From Ditylenchus dipsaci (taxonomy: Eukaryota > Nematoda > Chromadorea > Rhabditida > Anguinidae): a DNA stretch of 64,000 nt. The first letter of the stretch is position 1. Each line of letters begins with the position of its first letter. The stretch is taken from positions 1-64,000 of the forward strand of contig SADC01000254.1 of the NCBI GenBank assembly GCA_004194705.1. The letters are read 5' to 3'. A program made the translations under genes and the position numbers. Positions 10,001-22,000 of the stretch are shown here, piece by piece. Below the pieces are notes generated by a model, which was given only the letters and a program-made list of their open reading frames with translations, had not been told where the DNA came from and made no database searches.

Positions 10001-13000
10001 AAACCCCAAAAAAACTTTCAGGGGCTTTTGGCCACACTGAGGTGGGATTCTGAGAAATCCAAGTTAGTTTTTGACTAAAAAATTAAAATTCCCGCAAAGT
10101 TCAGACTCTAGTTACACAAATAATCTTTTGGTGACATAAATAATGTTTTTCGTTAGATAAATCATCTTTTTTGCAAACTAAATCAATATAAGCCAAGCTG
10201 TTAAGGAGATTGTCTCGACACAAAATGATTAGTCCTAGTTTTTTATTTTTCAAATGTGGTTTTACAGCCATTTTTCGTCCACAACTCGGTGTTGCAATCT
10301 CAGACAAACTTGTGTAGAATTAAAAGTTGGATTAGCATCAGCAATATTAGAATTTTTGAATTCCTTGAAAAAATTCCTGAAAATCCAAATGCAATAGAAG
10401 ACTAACAAACTTCTTTTCGATAGGTTTTTCTTCTTTTCCATTCCTATTTTTAGGGCATTTTTTAAAAGAAATCAGAAATTGTGACATGGATAATGATAAT
10501 CCAACTTTTAATTCTGCACAAGTTTGTCTAAGATTGCAACAGCGAGTTGTCCACAAGATATGGCTCTAAAACAACATTTAAAAACTAAAAACTGGGATTA
10601 ATCCTTTCGTGTCGAGACAATCTCCTTAACAGCTTTCACCCTCCCTTCAAGGCTCAGCATCCGCGGAGTCAGCCGTGGTATTCAATTACTTCTCCTTCTT
10701 TTCCTTCCCCATATTTCTACACCCCCTTCGCCTTCAACTTCTTGTATTGAACTCAGATGGAATGACCCAGTAGTGATTGGATGTTGAAGAGCTGTACTGT
10801 GAGGGTCCAGTAAATTGACTGCTGAACTGTAGAGGGTTGTGGGCCGTTGGATAATAGAAAATTGCACCGTGAATTAGATGTGGAAAGGTGTACAGAGGCA
10901 AAAAGTGACTGAATGATCAATTCAACAAATGCCAGAAAGCATTGGATGACAGATGGTGAAGCCATGAGGATGGTTGGATAAATAATAGGGTTGATTAAAA
11001 TTACCCGAACCGAGAACCGGGTGTCCAGGAACCGGAAGAACCGAGAACCGGGTCCAGGAACCGACCGGTTCCGGTTCCAAATAAGCATTGGATAGAATTG
11101 CTAAGTTGAAAGTTTAATTGAAGTTTGAACTTCAAACTTTGAAAATTTAATTGAAATTTGTAAGTCAAAAATTGTCCCGACAGGATCGTATTGTAAAATG
11201 GCAAACAGTTAATGCTAGAGTTATGAAACGAGCATATGCTCGAGAATATTCTCGAGCAGATTGATCAATTTCGAAATAGAAACCTGTTTAACTGTACAGT
11301 TAGCTGTACGGCCACAGTTAGCGGTCAAAATATGTCGAGCATACGGTCGAATACGCTCGAAAAAAACGCAAATGCTCGTGCATATGCTCCAAACCAATCT
11401 GATCGAGCATTTTCGCATCCCTAGTTATTTCTAAGTCATTTCTAAGTGTAGATTGTTGCTAGCAGGTCGCTAGTTTTTGTTTTTGTAATTGATTGTAAAA
11501 TTTTGTTTGCTATACGGTTTCGCATTCTCCAATTTAAATGTTTTAAAAAGCAATGTCGTGTCAAACAGCAAGTATCTAGAAGTCTTCGACGTCATTACAG
11601 TCAAAGCAAAAGCGCAGATACAGTCGAACCTCTATATAACGGCCCTTTCTATAACAACACTCTCTCTATAACGGCACCTTGGACAAATCCCGACAAACAA
11701 AAAGACCTATATATAACGGCAACCATTTTTTTTCGCATGTGTTCAGAGACAACCATGTTTACAATGGCTTAGCTTTCAAGTTGTCTTGACGCAAAAATTC
11801 TTATTGCAATTATCTTCATGGTTGAATGTCTTATAAGGGGTTTTGGCTCCATCTCTCAATGTGGGTGTGTTTTTCCTTGACATCCCTGTTGTTGTTTTCA
11901 TTGGTTTTGAGGTTTTGGCAAAGGTAGGCCGGATTATGTTAGGGCTGACTGAAACATACCTTAGAATCACATTTCATTCCATCCAAACGTAGCTTACCTT
12001 TGTTCGCTAGCCCTTGTCTAATCTTGAAAATAACAAAAACTAATGTAAGGGTTGGTCATTTCATTGGAAATTTCACCTGAAATCAGGAAGGCGGTAAGGC
12101 ACACACCCTTATTCAGGGTTCGTAATGAAAAATTTCGAAAAAAGACATTTGGGTAAAAAAAATTTATTATTTTCTCCAGTGCTTATTGCTATTTCGCTGA
12201 GAGTTTTCTAAAAGTCTGTTCAAATAAATTAAAGGAGTATCATTTTAGACTTAGCAGAAAAACGGTGGAGATGCTGATTCTCATCAAAGCCAATCTGAAG
12301 AATATTTAACTCGCGCCACACACTCAACCAGATGCAGTCAAACTCAACGAAGTGTAACAGGAACCCGAGGAGGAGAATAATGATGTATGATTTTGTTCGA
12401 TGTTGCTTGATTGGTTTGATTTGTTTTTGCTTCTTGGTTGTTTATCGTACAATAAATACATGTGATATGTGGTTTTTTATAGGCTATTAAGTTGCCATTA
12501 CCCGCATACCCGGTCGGGTACCGACCGGGTGAATAGGGTCCGTGAAAACGCGGGTACCCGCGGACCGGGTTGAGCCAAATTACCCGACCGCGTCCTACCC
12601 TAGTTGCCAGGAGGGGGTACGTAGGAGCAGGGTACCAGGCATAATTGCACGGCAAAAAAAAGCAGCGGCGAAGGGTGGGCGACGGCATATTTAAAAATCA
12701 GCGGCAGCGGCGGAAAAGGAGGCGGCAGAAAGCAATAAAAGGGTGGCAAAGGCGAAAAAAATTCAGTGAATTTTCAAAGGTCTCTTAAGACATTAAATTA
12801 TTATTAAGTACATCGCATGATCAAAATGAGACGTTAAGAAAAAAGAGCGCTAAAATGAGCGGCGAAATTAGCGGCGGGACAAAATTACACCGCTTGCCGC
12901 TCGCCAACGCGGCCTATGGTATCAGGAAGGGATAATCAGGATAAGGGTACTCAGGTAAGGGTATTTGATCAATTAATTCATGTAATTTTTAAAATACAAC

Positions 13001-16000
13001 ACTGGCGCCTGGATAAAATAAATAACGGCCGGCCGTTATATTAGAGGAAATATGGTAACCAAGTCTAAAAATAATTTGATTCATACTTTTAATTTTTTGT
13101 TTCACATTTTTAACAAATCTTGCACGAAACTATACCTTGTTAGAAACGAGAATCTCAGGGCTACATAACGGTATTCTTACTTTGTAAAAAAAGAGGATTA
13201 AAAATCATAAAAAGAAAGAAAGAAAGACAAAAAACCTCGGACAAAAGAAGTAATTTAGTACGAAAAAATTTGTAAATTAATTTCGGACCATATTTTAAAG
13301 TGGTATTGAAATAAATATTTCAAGTCTGCAGAATTCAATATACCGTGTTGAAAACAGGACATATTTCAGACCATCACAAATCGATAGTTTTAGTTTCTTT
13401 TGCATTTATCTCCATTATATGACAATAACTTATTCACATCTAATATGTCAAATAACCGACTGCATCTCCTCTTTCAAACGTGTGTAAGCTTTCTGTGCTA
13501 TCACGACAAAATCTAAGTTTTGTTGTCTAAAGAAAAAAATTTAGTCATTTTTTACAAAAGCGGTATTTGTAGTTAAATTTGCAAAATAATGTGTGATAGG
13601 GCCGTTCTTTCAGTAAACAGTTCATACTATTCGACAGAGCAGGAAAAACTGCAGCAGAAAATATTTCATTTTATAAGAATGAACAGTGTTTAGAGTGTCA
13701 AGCAACAGTCTCAAAAAAAATCAAAAAAGTGATTAAAAAACGTTTGGACGCAAAATTTTTTTTTCGCTATGAAAACTTGGAAATCTGACACTGAATTCGT
13801 GTTCAGCATGATCAATTTTCTTATAAAAGTGCTCTTAAAATGAATATAAACAAAAAAATTCGCATTAGTTTAAATATTTATTGTCTTGAGCGGGATTCAA
13901 AATTCGAAAGTGAATTTTAAGTTTAAGAGCAGTTTTATAAGGAATTGATCCTAAAATTCACTTTCAAATTTGTTTACTAACTGTTTACTAACCGTTAACT
14001 GTTTACTGAAAGAACGGCCCTATCACACATTATTTTGCAAATTTAACTACAAATACCGCTTTTGTAAAAAATGACTAAATTTTTTCTTTAGACAACAAAA
14101 CTTAGATTTTGTCGTGATAGCACAGAAAGCTTACACACGTTTGAAAGAGGAGATGCAGTCGGTTATTTTGACATATTAGATGTGAATAAGTTATTGTCAT
14201 ATAATGGAGATAAATGCAAAAGAAACTAAAACTATCGATTTGTGATGGTCTGAAATATGTCCTGTTTTCAACACGGTATATTGACCCTTCAGAGTCACTT
14301 TTTTCGGATGAAAAGTGATAGGCGTACTCTCCGTCAAATTCTGCACCGTAATATACCGACCTGCCGACGGGCTCGGGAGTGTTAATATTGTATTCTGTCT
14401 ACCTGTCTCCATTCTTCGCAGTAAGTCAAAAGCATCAAGTTTTCGTATTGGATATCTATAGCGTCTATTAGGGAGCGGCTGTTGTCTTCTTTTATCAAAG
14501 TTTTCCACGTGGCGGGATCATGGGCATATTTCAGTGTGGTGAGCACCAATCTTCGGTTAGGAGCACCATGGTTAGTGATCACTAACAGTAAACCACTTGA
14601 GATTATTCCTTGTAACTGCAAAAAATGATCAAGTTATTTTTCGGATTGGTCAAATAGCAAAAAGTTAGTCGACAATTCCAAAAATGGCATCCAAACACTT
14701 TCTTTTTTCAAACTTTTTTCTTTTTTCTTTTTGAATTTATATACTCATCGCCTTAGGTCACAGGTTCGACTACCACTGGGTGTTTTTTCGACACTTTTTT
14801 AATCTCCTTTTATTTACAAGTTTAGTTTCAAAATAATCCTCACACTCTCGGGTATCTAACAAGATCATCAGCGCAGAAAAAGTTGATATAAAGTTAGAGC
14901 TAGAATGTGAAAACCTTCTACGATGTCCAATTCGATGATATTTTACCCAGGATATCCCAGAACTTTTCGGTAGTATCCTGAAACTGACGTTTTTTCGTGA
15001 TTTTAATTTACATACTCATCTGCAACCTTATACTCAGAATGTAGCCCTGCTTCCTAGTGTCATTTTCATCATATAGTTGTAAATGACCATGTAGATTAAA
15101 ATTGCAAAAAACGTCAGTGCCAGAATAATACCGAAATCCTGCCCATCCCTCTTTTGTTCCTTGGTCAAACCTTCGCTAGCTAGCGTGTTTTTCTAAAGTG
15201 ATTTTGGTATGGAAAAATTTTTATCTTGTTCCCCGGGAAATTCTGACTCTAGAAAGTCACTAAGCGCGTTGACAAATAAATACAATCGGTGGAGGTGCAG
15301 GCTATATAAACCTAAGTATGCATCATTTTGGCTATTTTCCTTTAGTTTTGGTGGTCATTTGCTCAAAATCGCAAAATTGAGGCAGTTATTGACAGCAAAG
15401 AAGTGCTGGAAATGGTTGCAATCGATTGTTCGATGATATTTAGCTCTATAAGGCACTAAACTTACTGAAAAAGTAAATTAAGACACCCCCAGAGAGACTT
15501 GAACTTTCAAAAATAGGCGATGCGTATATAAAGCCCCCCCCCTTAAATTAAAGCAAGATGGCTAACCTGAAATTCAGATTCGGCAGTCAATTCCTGTCCA
15601 AATATGCGGACATACTTAGTAAGCCTTATCTTTCCATCCTGGTCAATAATTGATGTACCAATCTTTTCTGATTCTTTTTCGGTCAATTTGTAACCGTAAC
15701 TTAGGTCTGTCAGTAGAAGGAGATCATCAATTAGACATACTGGTCTGCAAACCACAGCATCAAAAACATTTAGTAGAAAAAAAGCTTACTTTTTTGGCGT
15801 TCTGAAGCTATTTTTATGGCTGATTTGTACTAATACATCTTCAGCCTTGGAATCCGTTCCAAGTTTATGGTAGTAGAGCTTTGATGACAGTTTTTCGTTG
15901 TTATCTGGAGGATAGTGAGCATTTATAGGGACACTGTCAGAGAAGTATTTCTAAAGAACATTTATTTTTTATGCTGTAAGTGTATCTTATATAGTATTTG

Positions 16001-19000
16001 GCATGTGTCGGTGGGTGTGTAACGCATTTTTTACTTTGGAGGTTAAAATGGGTCGTAGAGGCTGAAATCATTTTTGTCAGTAACACGATTGTGTTTACCA
16101 GAATGCCAGCTTTCATCTGCATATTTTTATGAATGAAGTCATAGTATTTGGCATGTGAGTGGGTAACGCTTTATTGACTTCGGAGGCCAAAAAATGTGTA
16201 ATAAATGGTACAGTCATTTTGTTTCATTTCCTTAGATTTCTTTCATTTCCTTTATTTGTTTTAATTTCATTTCCTCAGAATGTCAGCTTTCGGTTAAAAA
16301 AAGATCGTCGAAAAATACAATTTTTTTCGTTTAAAAGACTCAGAATTATTTGTTACACATTTTAATCATTTTAAGACAAAAAAATTTTTTGGTATAAAAA
16401 TGTTGAAAAACTTTAACCTTGGTCCCAAAGGCCGATTAAAAATAAATAAAAAAATCAGCTTGGGGGATCAAGGTGAAAAAAATTCAATATTTGGAAGGGC
16501 GTACGCCGGGGGGGGGGGGGGGGGGGGGGAGGGGGTGAAGAGTAGCGGGCACGTAATTTGTAAATGGCACAAAATTTCGATTGCCTTGGTCCATGTGGTT
16601 TTTAGTCATTTTTTGTCTTGGTCCCTCTGGATGCATTGGCCACCGATTTTTTCAACTTTTTCAAAAAAACATTATTAGGCATTTTACGATACCTTATATT
16701 TTTCAAAAAGAGTTTATTGAAAAAAAAAAACTTATTAAACTTTAATAATATTAACAAAAGTTTGAGCTTTCTTTTCTTTGCAATTGTTCCATTCTTTTTT
16801 CAGTACGTATAAATGCCTGATAAGGTGTCATTCTCTTTGCTAATGACAGATCTTTCGTATATAAAACAATCTCGTCAAAAGGCGGAATTAAAAAAAGTTA
16901 CGGCTAAAATTCATTCACCGTTTGCTCTTAGACCTCAAAAAACTCACTTTTGGCTAGTGTACTTTAGCCCAACATTTGGCGCTACTTGCAACTTTTTTTT
17001 AATGTTCCCAAACACCCTATACCGACCTAAATCGCCTCAGAAGCTCAAAAAAGACATTATCTTTGAATTCTGGTCTATTAAAAATCAAGTTTTCGGACCA
17101 CCAAAAGTACCAATTTTGACCATTTTTGAAAGGATTTAAGGCTCCCTTCGGGGCGCAGGGGACTTGGTTGCTTGGGGTTGAGATGCACGCACTCACTTAC
17201 CTTAGACATAATTCCGAGCAAGACTCTTGAACAAAAATGCATTTAGAGACTACTTTTGCCCAGCAAAAAGTTAATTTGGGGGAAGGGGTATATGCAAGTA
17301 GCGTCCAACATTTTTATACCAATTTTTTTTCTGAAAATGATTAAAATGTGTGGTTGCAGTTTACAATCCCCCCCCCACGGGGAGTGATCGGATGGAGGAG
17401 ATAACATCATATTCGTGTTTCTCGACCCCGATTTCATGAGAAAGCTGGCTGTTTTTTGGTTCTGAGAAAAAAAAAATTTCGAACCACTGGAGGGGTGTCA
17501 TGGTTTAAAAATTAAAAATTTAAAATGGCGCCTTTTGAATTTAAAAGGGAATAAGGGCTGTATCGGGAGGGTAAGTGAATAAAAGGGGGCACTTTTATGG
17601 CAGAACTTCAGAAATTCAAATGTTCGTATTCTTCGATTGCCTCACCATGTTTTTCAACTGGGCCATGGCAAAAAAGACTCTATATGCATTTTATGGTCAA
17701 GAGTACTTCTCGGACTGATGTCTAAAGTAAGTGAGTCTGCGCATCTCTAACCAACCAAGCCCCCTGCGCTCCCGAACTGGGCTGGGTTGCTTGGAGTTCA
17801 GATGCGCACGCTCAATTACCTTAGACACAAATCACTCGAAAGTGACTCTGCATGAAAAAGCATGCATAACAGAGCTAATTTATGCGGTAGACCCCAGCAT
17901 TCAAAACTATGTTCAAAATCTTTTTTTTCTGTTCAAAATTGGCTTCTTTTTGGTATACTTGCACCCCAATACAGCCCTAAAATCCATTTAAAATTGGTCA
18001 AAATGGCTACTTTTGGGTGGCCTCGAAACTTGATTTGTTATAGACCAGAGCTTTAAAATAATGCCTTTTTCGAACCTCTGAAGTGTTATTTTAAATTTGA
18101 AATAATTTTTATCACCAATGATAGCAATGAATTATGGCTGGGGTGAATAGGCCTGGGGGTGAATCGGCCTGGGGGTGAATCGACCGGGGGTGAATCGGCC
18201 TGGGGGTGAATTGACCGGGGTGAATTGACCGGGGGTGAATCGGCCGGCTTTCTCATGAAATCGGCGTCGAGAAACACGAATATGATGTTATCTCCTCCAT
18301 CTGATCACTCACCGTGGGGGGGGGGGGGATTATAAACTCGAGCCAAATGTGTAACGAATAAATTCTGGGTTTTTTGAACAAAAAAAAATTTTCGAAAAAA
18401 ATTCACGCGGTTAGTCTCACAAATTTTGAACAACCTAATAATTTGATAATTTTTCGTCAAATTGGCCACAATAATACTCCATATAGTATTTGGCACGGAG
18501 TTTTTGTTCGGAGTCATGTTTAAGGTAAGTCAGTGCGCACATCTCTAACTCTCAGGTGGTTTGGGGCTTGAAATGCGCACACATACCTGACTTTTGCAGA
18601 ATTCTCTTAAATCGTTACAATAAAACGTTGGCTTTACCCAATAGAGAACTCCTTCATCTTCTGGCAGCCAAACTACGTCATTTCTATTTACATAAATGCC
18701 ATCGATTGCATCTGGCAGGTCTGTTCCATTTTTAGTGCGAAACTTAAAAAAATCAAGAATTACTTTATAAAAACGGAACTTCTTTAGTTCCCCAATACTC
18801 GATTTTTTGAAAAGTGACCCAAAATCAACTCCGGAACTCATTTCTCATTTGCACAACACGATGCGAGAACATATCTAAACACTTTCTGAATCAAAAAATT
18901 AAATTTTATCAAAAAATCGCCTCCAACCCTTGAGGGTAGATGGTCTTTTTAGGGTCATTTTTTCGGTAATTTACCACATTTTTCTTGCTAAAGCTGGGTA

Positions 19001-22000
19001 AAATGACTCTTTTAATGCATTTATGATCAAGAGTCTTGCTCGGAATCATGTCTAAGGTAAGTGAGTGCGCGCATCTCTAATCAACCAAGCCTTCTTCGGG
19101 ACGCAGAGGGCTTGGTTGCTTGGGGTTAAGATGCGCACACTCACATACCTTAGACACAAATCGGCCCTATCCAACAAAATGGGGGGGGGGGTTTGCCTTG
19201 GTCCCTCTGTTGTTTTTTTAGGACTTTTTAGGCTTTAGGCTCAGGCAAGGGTAGGCCAGCGTATGTTAGGACGGACTTAAACATGTTTTAGACTTATCTT
19301 TGAGTCTGTCTTAACATAGACTGGCCTATCTTTGCCTGGGACTAAGCCGTAAAATTGACAAAAAAATATTCAACAGTGTGGACCGAGGCAAAAATCCCCT
19401 TTGTTGGATAGTTCCCACAAACCACTCGAAAGGGACTGTGGACGCATGAAAAAACATGCATACCAGAGTTGATTTATGCGGTAGGCCCAGAAAGTAAAAA
19501 CCTTTTCAAAATCTATCATTTTTCCATATTTTGCTTGAAAAAGGCTAAAATTTGGTCAAAAATACCCTAAAAGACCATCTGCCCCAGGGTTGGGTGGCAA
19601 TTTTTTTGACAAAATTTTTATTTTTTTGATTCAGAAAGTGTTTAGATATTGCTTCTCGCATCGTATTGTGCAGAAAAATGAGTTCCGGAGGTGATTTCGG
19701 GTCGATTTTCAAAAAAACCGAGTATGGGGGGGGGGGTAACTGAAGAAGTGCCTAAAATATCTTTCAAGTTATATGAATTTCAAAGAAAAATCATTTTCTA
19801 GATTTTTCATGTTCAGTTGTTTTACAGGGAAATATGTTGTTCAAGAATGTATAGCCTTTTTTTGACCATAATATTTTTGTAATTGGATTTGAAAATCTGG
19901 ATCGACTCAAGATTAAATTTCGGTTTAGCACTTAAAAATGCCAAGATCGGGGACGCAACCGTCTCGCCAACGCCAGAACTCGCCAACGCAAACTGTTGGC
20001 AAAACTCGCCAACAGTGAAAACTGGCCAACAGCATAACTCGCCAACGCAAAACTCGCCAACGGCCAATCTCGCCAACCGAAAACTCGCCAACCAAAAACT
20101 CGCCAACGCTAATCTCGCCAACGCATCACAACCACCCAATGACCCCGAAAATTACTTTTTCATGACTGCTCAAAAACCATTTTCATGCAATAATTTTTCC
20201 ATCCAAGGACCGGAAAAGTTATTTCAAAGGGAAAAAGGCTGAATTGGGAAGGAAAGTGACAAAACAGGCCACTTATTTGAGAGCCAATAAGTACCAAAGA
20301 GTATTTATTCTCTAAGCGTTGAGGGCACTTACATATCAAGCCTCTTGTGATGCATGCAAAGGTATAGGTAGTAAATGCTGATCATACCGATCAGCCGGGT
20401 GCATCCCGGGGATTTCTGCCTGCGCCGTGAGCTCTTCGGAGTGAATGGCTCAAAATTTTGGATTCTGAGCCTCTGGCTCGGCGTTGAAACTAGAGAGGAA
20501 TTGCTCATCAGTAAGGAATGAGGATTAAGAGCTCCTTAGATCTTTTTAGCTTTTATAGCTAACGTATTGTTTATTGGTCCAGAAACCGTCGAGCAATGTA
20601 TTTCAAATGGATTGCGAATATTGTCAGCATTTCTTTACTGTCAGCAAATACCCTAATACCCTAATTGTGTAGGATGGAATTCGGTATTGGCATGGAATTG
20701 GATATCATTGAATGTCTCTTGAATTTGAGCTTTAATTTGATATCATCTTTTTCTCTGTATGATAGCTCAAACGACTCACATTTAAGCATATGAAATGTGT
20801 GACTTGTAGGAAAATTCAGCAAATATTAACCAAGCCAGCCAAAGAAAGCCCCAAAAAAACGATCGATTTTCAGGTATTTAGCCTACATTAAACTATAAAT
20901 ATCTCCGGTAGGTGTGTAACCCTGCGCTGATTATTTCGTTTGACAGCCAAGGTTGTGAGGATCATTCAGAATAAAAAAATAAGGAGGAGATTAAAAAATA
21001 AGACATATGCAGCCAGTGGTAGTTGAACCTGTGGCCTAGACGATGCGTATAAAAAGTTCCCGCTCCCTTTAATGGTATAGTAGTTAATTTAGACGCTATA
21101 GTAATTAAAGTAGTTTGTAATTGTATTTTCACATGACACACATATTCTTTTGCAAAGTAGAAAATTTTAAAAATTCCTGAAAAAATATACAAAATGTGTA
21201 TTTGTGGGTTCCGCAATGGCAAGTTCTGCGTTAGTGACTTTTTCGTTGGCGAGTTTTGCCAATGCGAGTTTCACCGTTGGCGACATTTGCCGTTGGCGAA
21301 TTCTGACGTTGGCGAGTCTTGTGCGTTGGCGAGTTTTTTGTTGGCGAGTTTGTTGCGTCCCCAAGATCGACCTATACTTTTTCGATTTTTAAAGGATCAT
21401 CGCTGTCGATGAGAACGGCGATTTAAAAATTTTGAATTCGCGGGAACAGCTCTTTTACTCCTAGAATGTTGAAAATGTTTTTCGAATAAATATATGGTTT
21501 GCATTTAAAATTTGTTCGAAATCGTGAAGCATTGACTAGTCAAGCCCAACGTTGCTTGAGCATGCCAAATCGGACGGCTATGTCGCCTTTCATTGAGCTA
21601 AACCTGTTAGTTAAGGTAGGACGCGGTCGGTTAACCGACCTACCGTATTTCCTCTAATAGGCGCCCCTGCTCCAATAGACGCCCCGCTCTAATAAACGCC
21701 CTCCTCTGGTGGACTTCATAAAATAAACGCCCCCGCTCTAATTAACGCCCCCCCCTCAAGGCCTGTTTATCTAGTGCGAATAGTTTTGTGGGGGAAGTTT
21801 TTTTTGCAAAATTTCACTTAATATTCGAACTTGTTTTGAAAGGAATAGAGAATTGTTTAGATATGAAAAAACCAGTCTGTGTTTTGAGAAGTGTGCTTGA
21901 ATAGTAGACTACAAGAGACTTTTTCGGTGTAATTATTTTTTTATGTAGGCACATGGAATACATCGCTGACTACCAAAGCTCCGGAAGCGGCTCTGAAGCA

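Larger units (their letters stand above)
15215..16382. repeat. Duplicated 1.17-kb block, left copy
   Basis: Near-identical to 31394-32556. The two copies differ mainly in homopolymer lengths, for example CCCC versus CCC near 15232. The block contains oligopeptidase exons E1 and E2 and the 45-nt intron between them. This copy sits in the correct exon order for the gene; the other lies upstream of the first exon found. Confidence 0.9.

Noticed and set aside
13335..14286. 8-bp TSD for the 950-bp palindrome
   Set aside because: Flanks TCTGCAGA and CTTCAGAG are not convincingly the same.
19822..20242. Overlapping 105- and 119-codon frames rich in Ala/Asn/Leu
   Set aside because: They translate the AACTCGCCAACGC array of element C on each strand; not a gene.
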